A DNA stretch of 53,037 bases, taken from positions 1 to 53,037 of the forward strand of contig DEFE01000026.1 of the NCBI GenBank assembly GCA_002350625.1, given 5' to 3'. This DNA comes from Lachnospiraceae bacterium UBA2860 (GTDB taxonomy: Bacteria; Bacillota; Clostridia; Lachnospirales; Lachnospiraceae). Of this stretch, positions 26,441-34,608 are shown in pieces. Each line of letters opens with the position of its first letter. Positions within the stretch are counted from its first letter, which is position 1. A program made the translations under genes and the position numbers. The notes beneath the pieces were generated by a model. That model worked only from the letters and a program-made list of their open reading frames with translations, searched no databases and was not told the origin of the DNA.

Positions 26441-27499
26441 ATGAATAAGAAAGATATGCAGTACGCGATCGGGAAGAAGAGCAGAGCGGCGGCGGCGTCT
26501 CTCGCCGCGGTCAAGTATGCGATGCTGCAGACGGTCGAGCGCGACGAGCTCGCTGAAATCGAGGATGTCATAGACAGATACGGATCGCATACCGGCGCGG
26601 GCAAAATCTCGGCCTTTGACGTGCTGTATTCGAGGATCCGCTACGGCACGGCTGTGCGCGAATACTGCATGTACCATTTCTGGGAGCGGTCGGACCGGGA
26701 GCGCGCCGCCTATATCGGGATCCCCGAGTCGAGGCATTTTCATCACGCCTATACCTACGGGGACGGGAGTCTCTTTAAGAACAAGGAGAAGTTTTACGGG
26801 AGATTCGGGAAGTATTTCGGCCGGAAGCTGCTCTCCTTTAACGCTGCGGAGGATAAGGACGCATTCCTTGACTTTCTGCGCGCGGAGGGCCGCGTCATCG
26901 TGAAGCCCGTCGCGGAGGGACTCGGCGAGGGCGTGGAGGTCTTTGACCTTAAGAGCGGCGGCGACCCGGAAGCGTTCTTCGCAAGAAAGATCGCCGAGGG
27001 CCCGTTTGTCGCCGAGGAGATGATCCGGCAGGCGGAGCCCATGAAGGGACTGCATCCGGAGTCGGTCAACACGATCCGCTTCGCGACGTTTATCGAGGGG
27101 GATAAGATCCATCGCCTATACGCCATGCTGCGGACGGGCATGGGCGGAGAGGTCGTGGACAACGCGGCGGCGGGCGGCCTGTGCGCCGACGTCGATGTTA
27201 AGACGGGCATCGTGCGCACGGGCGGCGTCAACTATTACGGGATCGCCTGCGACACACATCCGGATACGGGCCGGCAGATCAAGGGGCTGCAGATTCCGGA
27301 GTGGGACGCGCTGCTTGCGCTCGGTGACGCGTTGGCGACGGAGGTGCCGGAGCAGCGGTTTGTGGGCTGGGACCTGGCCTATTCCGAAGACGGCTGGGTT
27401 GTCGTCGAGGGGAACCACCACGCCGCGATCCGCGGAGAGCAGATGTGCCGCGGCGCCGGCCTTCGGCCGGTATTTCGCGCCGCGGGGATTGATGTCTGA
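26441..27499 (+). CDS. sugar-transfer-associated ATP-grasp protein B
   Basis: A 352-residue second member of the ATPgrasp_ST group, distant from the one at 23821. Visible motifs are VIVKPVAEGLGEGVEVF (ATP-binding lysine), VAEEMIRQ, HPESVNTIRFATF, DNAAAGGLCADVD, THPDTGRQIKGLQIP and the metal-binding WVVVEGNHHAAIRGEQ. The first 150 residues form a family-specific N-terminal domain. The reaction is unknown, presumably an ATP-dependent ligation during glycan assembly or decoration. It follows the flippase by 9 bases. Confidence 0.82.
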   Translation: MNKKDMQYAIGKKSRAAAASLAAVKYAMLQTVERDELAEIEDVIDRYGSHTGAGKISAFDVLYSRIRYGTAVREYCMYHFWERSDRERAAYIGIPESRHFHHAYTYGDGSLFKNKEKFYGRFGKYFGRKLLSFNAAEDKDAFLDFLRAEGRVIVKPVAEGLGEGVEVFDLKSGGDPEAFFARKIAEGPFVAEEMIRQAEPMKGLHPESVNTIRFATFIEGDKIHRLYAMLRTGMGGEVVDNAAAGGLCADVDVKTGIVRTGGVNYYGIACDTHPDTGRQIKGLQIPEWDALLALGDALATEVPEQRFVGWDLAYSEDGWVVVEGNHHAAIRGEQMCRGAGLRPVFRAAGIDV

Positions 27500-27595
27500 C
27501 GCCACGCCGGCCATCAGGCCTGCCGCGGCGACGATGGGTTTAGACCAAGACAGTACGACAAAACTTCAGACATGAAAAAGAGAGAGGCAGGAGCT

Positions 27596-28558
27596 ATGAA
27601 GATTGAACAGTTTTATCTCTATGAGGACGACCCGAAGGTGACACTGACCGCCTACATCCTTGACGATTCGCCGGAACTGACGAACGGCAGGAAGAGACCT
27701 GCCGTCCTCGTCTGCCCGGGAGGCGCGTATATGTTCACCTCGGACCGGGAAGCGGAGCCGGCCGCGATCCGTTTTGCATCGATGGGATATCACGCTTTTG
27801 TGCTGCGGTATTCCGTATATTCCAACGGAGGCGTCAAATTTCCTGTTCCCGGAGAATCCCCGGCCTATAAGAAAAGCGTATACCCCGGGCCCATGCTGGA
27901 AATCGGCATGGCGATGCTGCTGATCCGGGCCCATGCCGAAGCGTGGAAGGTCGACATGGACAGGATCATTTTGAACGGCGGCTCGGCCGGAGCCAACAAC
28001 TGCGCGGAATTTGCGGTTCACTGGAACGACCCGGAGCTCTCAGGGGCTATCGGAGCGAGACCGGAGGACATCCGGCCGGCAGCCGCGGTCCTCGGCTACG
28101 GCGTCTACGACTACGTGCTGATGCAGAAGACTCTCGAGAAGATCGGGGATGCGGACCGCATTGAGATGAACCGCGGCTTTGATCTGGCCGCTTTCGGTGA
28201 GCCGGATCCGTCGGAAGAGATACTGAGAAAAGCCAGTCCGATTCACTATATCTCAAAGGACACGCCGCCCATGTTCCTGTGGGCGACCCGGGAGGACGCC
28301 ACGGTTCCCATGAACCAGACGCTGGCCATGGCGCTGGCTCTGGAGGAGGCCGGAGTTCCCTGTGAAACCCATATCTTCGAGAACGGGCAGCACGGCCTGT
28401 CGACGGCGGACCAGGCTGCCGCGCAGGCAAAGGAACAGATCCGGCCGGATGTGGCCGTGTGGGTGAAGCTCGCCGAGACCTGGCTGCATAAGAGATTCTC
28501 TCTGCCGCTGCCGGATGTGTGCCCGGACTGGAAAGCTGAATTGGAGCTCAATTCTTAA
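27596..28558 (+). CDS. alpha/beta hydrolase, acetyl-esterase-like
   Basis: A 320-residue alpha/beta hydrolase similar to acetyl-xylan and other carbohydrate esterases. The oxyanion segment is VCPGGAYMF, the nucleophile elbow is NGGSAGAN, an acid lies near WATREDATVP and the histidine is in NGQHGLS. There is no signal peptide, so it acts inside the cell, perhaps on acetylated sugars. The ATG at 27596 has GAGAGG upstream; an ATG 8 codons earlier lacks a ribosome site. A 96-base gap separates it from the ATP-grasp gene. Its role in the polymer pathway is not certain. Confidence 0.82.
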   Translation: MKIEQFYLYEDDPKVTLTAYILDDSPELTNGRKRPAVLVCPGGAYMFTSDREAEPAAIRFASMGYHAFVLRYSVYSNGGVKFPVPGESPAYKKSVYPGPMLEIGMAMLLIRAHAEAWKVDMDRIILNGGSAGANNCAEFAVHWNDPELSGAIGARPEDIRPAAAVLGYGVYDYVLMQKTLEKIGDADRIEMNRGFDLAAFGEPDPSEEILRKASPIHYISKDTPPMFLWATREDATVPMNQTLAMALALEEAGVPCETHIFENGQHGLSTADQAAAQAKEQIRPDVAVWVKLAETWLHKRFSLPLPDVCPDWKAELELNS

Positions 28559-28593
28559 ACCTTTGTGAATCTCTGGATGCTTCATACCAAGTA

Positions 28594-28602
28594 TGCTATA
28601 CT
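28594..28602 (+). promoter_or_regulatory. extended -10 promoter of the papain-like protease gene
   Basis: TGCTATACT on the plus strand, with a weak TGGATG 17 bases upstream of the hexamer. The leader would be about 25 bases. It suggests the protease has its own transcription inside the polysaccharide region. Confidence 0.5.
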
Positions 28603-28634
28603 TACTCTGTATGAGTATCAGAAGAAGTAAAATA

Positions 28635-30893
28635 ATGAAAAACTGTAGTGCTGCGGTGCGAGGCCTTCTGCTGGCTGTCGCACTCTTTGTGCTGTCTGTC
28701 ACCGCGGCGGCGGAGGAGACGGCACAGCCGGACTCTCTGCACGTAAGCGGCGTAAATGGCGGCCTGATCAGCTTCGAGGGCGATGAGGCCTTCACTTCGA
28801 TGCCTGTGGTCACAAAGCGCAGGCTCAAGTCCAATGGCGCCGGGCTTCCGGCGGAGTACAGGACGGAGTTCGTGACGGACGTGCAGTCGCAGGGAAGTCT
28901 GAACCTGTGCTGGGCTTATGCGCCCTTAAGCGCGGGACAGACCGGCCTCATGAAGCGCGGGGACCTGTCCGGAAAAGCGGTCTTTTCTCCGGGGCATCTC
29001 GGCTATTCCGCCTATCACGGCGGCAGCGAGACCTGGTCGATCTCAGGCTCTTCAAGCTGGTACAACCTCGGCGGCAACGCGCTGCTTGCGGGCAGCACGC
29101 TCCTTCGGTGGTACGGGGCGGCTGCGGCCGCGTCGTATCCGACAAGCGCCTCGACATCGGTGCCTGAAGCAGGCCTCACCTCTTCGATGTGCCACCTGCT
29201 CGGCTTTGAGCGCCTCGCTGAGTCGGACAACCTGAACTCGGAGACGGGGAGAGCCGCCGCTGTCACGGCCATCAAACAGGCGGTCATGGACTATGGCGCC
29301 GTCTCGGTGGATCTCCTCTTCACGAGGAGCAGCAGCAAGCTGCCGGGCCAGACCTACGATTTGGAGACGAACAGCAGCTACTGGGGAAGCTCGTATACGC
29401 CCAATCATCAGGTTGTCATCGTGGGCTGGGACGACGGTAAGGTCACGAAGGCGGACGAGCCCGGCGCGTTCCTCGTGGAGAACAGCTACGGCACGACCTT
29501 CGGGGATGAGGGCTTCTTCTGGCTGTCCTACAGTGACAGGACATTTACAAAGCCTTATGTGTGGCATTTTGAGAACACGGCGGACGGAGAGCACATCGAC
29601 CGCTCTCTTTACAGCTATGACGGCATCGGGTACTACGTCTATATGGAGAAGGCCGGGACGACGGTCGATGCGGCCAATCTATTCGTGGCCGCGAGGGACG
29701 AGGTGTTAAGCGGCGCCGGCTTCTATGTGCCTGTCGGCGGCGGATACTCGGCCCAGCTGCGCGTCGGCGTCGATGCGGACAACCCGATGAGCGGGACCGT
29801 CGCCGCCGAGGTCAGCGGAACGGTGAAGAACTTCGGCTTTTATACGGTCCGCTTCCCGGAGACGGTATCCGTCAAAAAAGGAACTCGCTTAGCCATCATC
29901 GTGCGCATGAAGAACTGGGACGGTAGCGGCTATGCCTATTTTGAGGGATCCTCGCGGACGCTTGGCAGCGGCAGCGCAAGTCTCGTGCGCCAGACCGCCT
30001 GTGAGGCGGGACAGACCTTTGTGCGGGTCGGAGACGGAGCCTTTACGGATATTCTGGAGTATACCTTCATCAATGATACCAACGGGAAAGTTGCCGGGCG
30101 GCAGTACGGCAACGCCTGCCTCAAGGTATACGGCAATCCCGCCGACGGCGTCGGCGACGCCATGAACAGCCGCTCCGCGGAGGTGATGCCTTTACCGGAG
30201 GAGGACGATGAAGATGTAGACGTGGTCTCCGACTCCGACGACCCCTCCGGAAATCCCAAGGATCCGGACCCGAAGACGGATCCGGACCCGAAGACAGATG
30301 AGGACCCGGATACGGATCCGAAGGCAGCGCAGAACCCGTCCGGGACGTCCGACAGTAAGACGCCTGCTGCGACGACTCCTTCCGCGGACAGCGGAAAGAC
30401 GGCGAAGACGAAGAAAGCCGCTTACGTGACCGTATACGGCGGGGTGGATTACGCGGCTGTCTATGACTTCAACTACTACATGAAGAAGTACCCGTCCTTA
30501 AAGGCGAAGTACGGCGCAAACCCAAAGGGAGCCCTGCGGTATTTCGTGAAATACGGCATGAAGAAGATGCACCGCGCCTCCGCGTCCTTCAACGTGAAGT
30601 CCTATGTCAATGAGTATGCTTCGCTCAGAAGAAAGTACGGGACGACCTGGAAGAAGTACTACCTGCATTATATCAATGTCGGCAGGAAGAAGGGCTGGCA
30701 CGGCACGGGCTGCTCGAAGATGAAGAACGCCCTCACGGTATATAAGGGCAAAAACTACAAGAAGATCTATAATTTCCGATATTACATCTCGCGGTATCCC
30801 GCGATCAAGAAGAAATATCAGTATGACGACTACGGCGCACTCAAGTACTTCGTGAAGTACGGAAGAAAAAAGGGACAGAAGGCGAAAAAATGA
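28635..30893 (+). CDS. secreted papain-like (C1A) cysteine protease with C-terminal repeats
   Basis: A 752-residue protein. A signal peptide (about residues 1-25) is followed by a C1-type protease domain with C92 (LNLCWAYAPL), H258 (PNHQVVIVGWDD) and N283 (VENSYGTTFGDEGFFWLSY). A lectin-like beta domain follows (about 330-510), then a low-complexity Asp/Pro/Lys/Thr linker with DPDPKTD repeats. The C-terminus has three repeats of about 45-50 residues built on NYYMKKYPSLK and ALRYFVKYGMKK, rich in Lys and Tyr. Such repeats occur in extracellular proteins of Lachnospiraceae and may bind cell wall. The ATG at 28635 is preferred because it places the signal peptide correctly. ATGA overlap with the next gene. 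Confidence 0.85.
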   Translation: MKNCSAAVRGLLLAVALFVLSVTAAAEETAQPDSLHVSGVNGGLISFEGDEAFTSMPVVTKRRLKSNGAGLPAEYRTEFVTDVQSQGSLNLCWAYAPLSAGQTGLMKRGDLSGKAVFSPGHLGYSAYHGGSETWSISGSSSWYNLGGNALLAGSTLLRWYGAAAAASYPTSASTSVPEAGLTSSMCHLLGFERLAESDNLNSETGRAAAVTAIKQAVMDYGAVSVDLLFTRSSSKLPGQTYDLETNSSYWGSSYTPNHQVVIVGWDDGKVTKADEPGAFLVENSYGTTFGDEGFFWLSYSDRTFTKPYVWHFENTADGEHIDRSLYSYDGIGYYVYMEKAGTTVDAANLFVAARDEVLSGAGFYVPVGGGYSAQLRVGVDADNPMSGTVAAEVSGTVKNFGFYTVRFPETVSVKKGTRLAIIVRMKNWDGSGYAYFEGSSRTLGSGSASLVRQTACEAGQTFVRVGDGAFTDILEYTFINDTNGKVAGRQYGNACLKVYGNPADGVGDAMNSRSAEVMPLPEEDDEDVDVVSDSDDPSGNPKDPDPKTDPDPKTDEDPDTDPKAAQNPSGTSDSKTPAATTPSADSGKTAKTKKAAYVTVYGGVDYAAVYDFNYYMKKYPSLKAKYGANPKGALRYFVKYGMKKMHRASASFNVKSYVNEYASLRRKYGTTWKKYYLHYINVGRKKGWHGTGCSKMKNALTVYKGKNYKKIYNFRYYISRYPAIKKKYQYDDYGALKYFVKYGRKKGQKAKK

Positions 30894-31741
30894 CCGGTAA
30901 GACCGCACACAAACCGCAGGCGAAGATCATTGTAGCCGCGCATAAGCCCTACCCGATGCCCTGCGATCCGCTGTATCTGCCCCTGTTTGTAGGGGCGGAG
31001 GGCAGGACGGACGCCGAGGGAAAACCGCTTGACATCGGGTTTCAAAAGGACAACACAGGCGACAATATCTCGTCTTTAAATCCCGGCTTCTGCGAGCTCA
31101 CCGGCCTCTACTGGGCGTGGAAAAATCTGGACGCCGATTACATCGGCCTCGCCCACTACCGGCGCCATTTCGCGTCCCTTACGTCTCCGGCGGCGACGAC
31201 GGAGGGCGTCATCACCGAGGCTGAGCTTCTGCCGCTTCTTTCCGACTATGACGTCTTCGTCCCGAAGAAGCGCCGCTATGTGATCGAGACACTCTATTCC
31301 CATTACGCGCATACGCATTACGCCGGCCATCTCGACAGGGCGCGGGCACTGATCATTTCGCAGTGTCCGGAGTACCTGCCTGATTTTGATGCCGTCATGA
31401 AGGCGCGGGGCGGCTATATGTTCAACATGATGATCATGCGCCGTGACCTGCTTGACCGGTACGCGCGCTTTCTTTTCCCGATCCTCTTCGCGCTCATGGA
31501 GGAGCTGAAGGAGGACGAGGAGACGGGCGCCCTGTCTTCCTATCAGGGAAGACTCTACGGGCGGGTCAGCGAGCTGCTCTTTAACGTCTTCCTGCGCGGA
31601 GAAGTCCGCCGCGGCAGGATCCTGCGCGAGAGAATCCGGGAGCTGCCGCTTGTCAGTCTCGAGAAAACGAACTGGGTCAAGAAGGGATCTGCCTTTTTGA
31701 TGGCCAGATTTTTCAACAAACGCTATGAGGGGAGCTTTTGA
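30890..31741 (+). CDS. DUF4422-family glycosyltransferase-like protein
   Basis: A 283-residue protein with the DUF4422 signatures NISSLNPGFCELTGLYWAW and YIGLAHYRRHF, plus MFNMMIMRRDLLDRY in the middle. The family is found in capsule and LPS clusters and is taken to transfer sugars, often galactofuranose or similar. The ATG overlaps the protease stop (ATGA), so the protease and this gene are translationally coupled in spite of their different cell locations. The function is inferred from family and context. Confidence 0.82.
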   Translation: MTGKTAHKPQAKIIVAAHKPYPMPCDPLYLPLFVGAEGRTDAEGKPLDIGFQKDNTGDNISSLNPGFCELTGLYWAWKNLDADYIGLAHYRRHFASLTSPAATTEGVITEAELLPLLSDYDVFVPKKRRYVIETLYSHYAHTHYAGHLDRARALIISQCPEYLPDFDAVMKARGGYMFNMMIMRRDLLDRYARFLFPILFALMEELKEDEETGALSSYQGRLYGRVSELLFNVFLRGEVRRGRILRERIRELPLVSLEKTNWVKKGSAFLMARFFNKRYEGSF

Positions 31742-31742
31742 C

Positions 31743-32795
31743 GTGGCGAGATATTACGCGAAAGAGGTGCAGACAGCGGAGGGCGTGCAGCGCACGGCCG
31801 GCATCAAAGCGCGGGACGACATTTCGGTGATTCTTGAGGAGGCGGGCTATGCGCCGCTTTCTGTCGAGGGCCCGTCGGACCGCGCGGATTATAACGCCGT
31901 GCTGAAGGCGGCGGCCCACGGGCGCATTGCGCGCACCTGGTCGGAGAAGCTGCACACGCTGAAAAAGGGAGATATCCTCCTCATCCAGTTTCCGGTCATT
32001 CAGCATTCGCTCCTGCAGTTCCTTCCGGTGCACGCGGCGAGGAGGAGAGGAGTTCGGATCGTCCTCCTCATCCACGATCTCGACACGCTCCGCGGCGGAA
32101 AGAAAGAAAACAAGTCGCTGCCAAAAGAGATGCGCCTCTTCCTCGAGGAGAAGACGCTTCTTAAGGAGGCGGACCGCATCATCGTCCACAACGACCGCAT
32201 GAAGGCGGCGCTCGCGGAGATCGGCGTGGACCAAAGGAAAATGCGGTCGCTTGGCATCTTCGATTATCTGGCCCCGGACGGGCTCTTTGCGGAAGCCGAT
32301 CGGAAAGGACCGGTCGTCATCGCGGGAACGCTCCGGCGCCACAAGGCGGCATACGCCTACCATCTGCCGTCCGGCAGCCGATTCCGCCTCTACGGCGTCG
32401 GCTACGAGGGCGGAGAGCAGCCGAACGTCGAGTATAAGGGATCCTTCCCGCCGGACGAGCTGCCAGGCGCCATAAGCGGGTCCTTCGGCCTTGTCTGGGA
32501 CGGCGACACGGCAGCGACCTGCGGCGGCGCGTACGGGGCGTATCTGCGCATCAACAATCCGCACAAGGCGTCTCTATATCTCGCGGCGGGACTGCCGGTC
32601 CTGATCTGGAAGGAGGCGGCCCTTGCGCCCTTCATGGAGCAGCACCGCTGCGGCCTTGCCATCGGCTCTTTAGACGAGATTCCGGCACTTCTTGAAGGAT
32701 TGACAGACGACGCCTATGAAGAACTGCTCGCCGGGGCGCGGCGCGTCTCAGCGAAACTGCGGTCCGGCTATTACACACGGAGGGCTCTTCGATGA
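31743..32795 (+). CDS. glycosyltransferase, Gtf3/galactofuranosyltransferase-like
   Basis: A 350-residue GT-B glycosyltransferase. It has IQFPVIQHSLLQFLPVHAAR, LLIHDLDTLRG and ADRIIVHNDRMKAAL in the N-terminal domain. The donor-binding half has FGLVWDGDT, LRINNPHKASLYLAAGLPVLIW. This pattern matches Gtf3 and WbbI-like transferases. The GTG start at 31743 is chosen: GGGGAG lies 8-9 bases upstream, whereas the ATG at 31725 sits inside the previous gene without a ribosome site. It ends in an ATGA overlap with the first licD gene. Confidence 0.78.
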   Translation: MARYYAKEVQTAEGVQRTAGIKARDDISVILEEAGYAPLSVEGPSDRADYNAVLKAAAHGRIARTWSEKLHTLKKGDILLIQFPVIQHSLLQFLPVHAARRRGVRIVLLIHDLDTLRGGKKENKSLPKEMRLFLEEKTLLKEADRIIVHNDRMKAALAEIGVDQRKMRSLGIFDYLAPDGLFAEADRKGPVVIAGTLRRHKAAYAYHLPSGSRFRLYGVGYEGGEQPNVEYKGSFPPDELPGAISGSFGLVWDGDTAATCGGAYGAYLRINNPHKASLYLAAGLPVLIWKEAALAPFMEQHRCGLAIGSLDEIPALLEGLTDDAYEELLAGARRVSAKLRSGYYTRRALR

Positions 32796-33709
32796 GAAAG
32801 CAGAAAGAGGACGGCTTTACCGCAAGAAAGCGCGGCTTTGACGGCGTCTCCGGGATCCTTGCGCTGAGCGATGATGACACGAAGCGCTTAAAAGACACGC
32901 TGCTTTCCATGTTCAGGGACTTTCGCCGCGTCACGGCGAAGGAGAAGATCTTCTATACCTTGAGCGGCGGATCCGTGCTCGGCGCCGTCCGGCACGAGGG
33001 CTTCATCCCGTGGGACGACGATATCGACGTCAACATGCCGAGAGCGGACTTCGAGCGCTTTAAGCTCCTTTTTTCCCGCGAGCTGGGAGACCGCTACGTG
33101 CTCACCACGCCGCTCCTTACGCCCGGGCACGGGATGACGCTCGTACAGATGAAGAAGAAGGGGACGATCTGCCGGTCCTACAACGAGCTGTCAAAGCCGG
33201 ACGACCAGTGCGGAGTCGCCATTGATTTCTTTATCATCGAAAATGTCTTTGACGCGCTTCCGCTCCGCCTCATGCAGGGCGCGCTCAGCCTTCTTGCGGG
33301 CTATCTGGTTTCCGCCAGAAAGACATGGGAGGACCTCCCGTATCTGAAGCCCTACATGGAGGAGAGCGAAACGGTGGCTGCGATGTTTGCGAAGAAAGCG
33401 CGCATCGGACGCCTGTTCCGCTTCATTCCGCTCGATACGGCGGCCCGGATCGCGGGGAAGATCTACGCGATGTGCCCGGATGACCACTCGGAATATGTGT
33501 CGATCCCGACGGGAAGAAAGCATTTCTTCGGGGAGACATACAAAAGGCGCGACATCTGCCGGCGCATCCCGGCGAAGTTTGAGGGACTTGCGGTGCCCGT
33601 GCCGGCGGAGTGGCAGTCTTACCTCACCACCTTGTACGGACCGGATTACATGGTCCTTCCTCCCGAGGGAAAGCGAGAGCATCATCCGCTCATGGAGCTG
33701 CGCCTGTAA
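32792..33709 (+). CDS. LicD-family phosphotransferase A
   Basis: A 305-residue LicD protein, a nucleotidyltransferase-fold enzyme that moves a phospho-alcohol such as phosphocholine from a CDP donor to a surface glycan or teichoic acid. Core motifs are YTLSGGSVLGAVRHEGFIPWDD with the metal-binding DDDID at 75-79, VAIDFFIIENVFD, and the end LYGPDYMVLPP. ATGA overlap with the previous gene. The second LicD protein at 34609 shares the core but is clearly diverged, so the two may act at different positions or with different head groups. No CDP-choline pathway gene is visible here. Confidence 0.9.
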   Translation: MRKQKEDGFTARKRGFDGVSGILALSDDDTKRLKDTLLSMFRDFRRVTAKEKIFYTLSGGSVLGAVRHEGFIPWDDDIDVNMPRADFERFKLLFSRELGDRYVLTTPLLTPGHGMTLVQMKKKGTICRSYNELSKPDDQCGVAIDFFIIENVFDALPLRLMQGALSLLAGYLVSARKTWEDLPYLKPYMEESETVAAMFAKKARIGRLFRFIPLDTAARIAGKIYAMCPDDHSEYVSIPTGRKHFFGETYKRRDICRRIPAKFEGLAVPVPAEWQSYLTTLYGPDYMVLPPEGKREHHPLMELRL

Positions 33710-33764
33710 GGAATGGCCGGCACACGGGCGTATCTCCTGACGACGCGGACCGCAGCCGGCATAC

Positions 33765-33839
33765 AAGACGAAGATATCTAAGACAAAGGCATCTAAGACA
33801 AAGGCATCTAAGACAAAGGCATCTAAGACAAAAAAGAAC
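33765..33839 (+). repeat. 15-bp tandem repeat (about five units)
   Basis: Units start at 33765, 33780, 33795, 33810 and 33825. The middle three are identical (AAGACAAAGGCATCT). The first has three changes and the last diverges after ten bases. It lies in the 164-base gap between licD A and the IspD/TarI-like gene. Read in one plus frame it gives Lys-Thr-Lys-Ala-Ser repeats, but that frame has no start codon after an in-frame stop at 33738, so it is probably not coding. Nothing else is seen in this gap except the ribosome site of the next gene. Confidence 0.9.
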
Positions 33840-33873
33840 AGCAGGAAACGGACATTTTTAGAGGAGAAAGGCC

Positions 33874-34584
33874 ATGGTAGCAGCGCTTCTTACAGCCGCG
33901 GGGAGAGGCACCCGCATGGGACAGGACATTCCTAAGCAATTCATGCATGTGGAGAACAAGCCGCTCATCATTCACACGATGGAGGCTTTTGAGCGCCACC
34001 CGGCCGTCGACGCCATCATCGTCGTGACCCTGCCGGCGTGGATGGATGTCCTGAAGGCGTACGCCAGACAGTTCGGGATCACAAAGCTCAAGTGGATCGT
34101 GCCGGGCGGCGACAGCGGCCAGGAGTCGATCAAAAACGGCCTGATGGAGCTCAAGAAGCATCTGAAGGAAGACGATCTTGTCATCATCCACGACGGCAAC
34201 CGCTGCCTTGTCTCCGACGAGATCATCTCCAACGCGCTCGCCGTCTTCAAGGAGCACGGCAGCGCGGTCGCGGCCATTCCCACCGTGGAGGTCGTCTTCA
34301 GGAGCAAGAACGGCAGCACCTCGAAGGAGGTCCTGCCGCGCGAGGAGCTCTTCCGGACGCAGACACCGCACGTCTATACGCTCGGGAAGCTCCTGTGGGC
34401 GCACGAGGAGGCGGAAAAGAGAGGCATCACCGGCTCGGGCGCGTCCTGCGACCTCATGCAGGCGCTCGGGGAGACCGTATATTTCTCCAAGGGCTCGGAG
34501 GAAAACCTGAAGATCACGACCGTGGACGATCTGATGATCTTCGAGGCGCTCCTTAAAACCAAAAAAGATGACTGGCTGAAATAA
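33874..34584 (+). CDS. IspD/TarI-like cytidylyltransferase
   Basis: A 236-residue CTP-dependent nucleotidyltransferase. The signature AAGRGTRMG...PKQF is near the N-terminus, VPGGDSGQESIKNGL is the middle motif, and the aspartate segment reads IIHDGNRCLVS, where IspD usually has HDAARP. C-terminal KITTVDDLMIFE is conserved. IspD makes CDP-methylerythritol for isoprenoids; TarI makes CDP-ribitol for teichoic acid. Its place between two licD genes, away from ispG at 49611, favours a TarI-like role making a CDP-polyol or CDP-alcohol donor. GAGGAG lies 8 bases before the ATG. Confidence 0.82.
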   Translation: MVAALLTAAGRGTRMGQDIPKQFMHVENKPLIIHTMEAFERHPAVDAIIVVTLPAWMDVLKAYARQFGITKLKWIVPGGDSGQESIKNGLMELKKHLKEDDLVIIHDGNRCLVSDEIISNALAVFKEHGSAVAAIPTVEVVFRSKNGSTSKEVLPREELFRTQTPHVYTLGKLLWAHEEAEKRGITGSGASCDLMQALGETVYFSKGSEENLKITTVDDLMIFEALLKTKKDDWLK

Positions 34585-34608
34585 CTGACGCGGCGGGGAG
34601 AAGATAAG

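Noticed and set aside
33765..33839. Possible CRISPR array in the short tandem repeats
   Set aside because: The 15-bp units are directly adjacent with no spacers, and no cas genes are present.
33738..33873. Small Lys-rich protein encoded by the 15-bp repeats
   Set aside because: The frame giving Lys-Thr-Lys-Ala-Ser has no start codon after its upstream stop and no ribosome site, and it runs into the start of the next gene.
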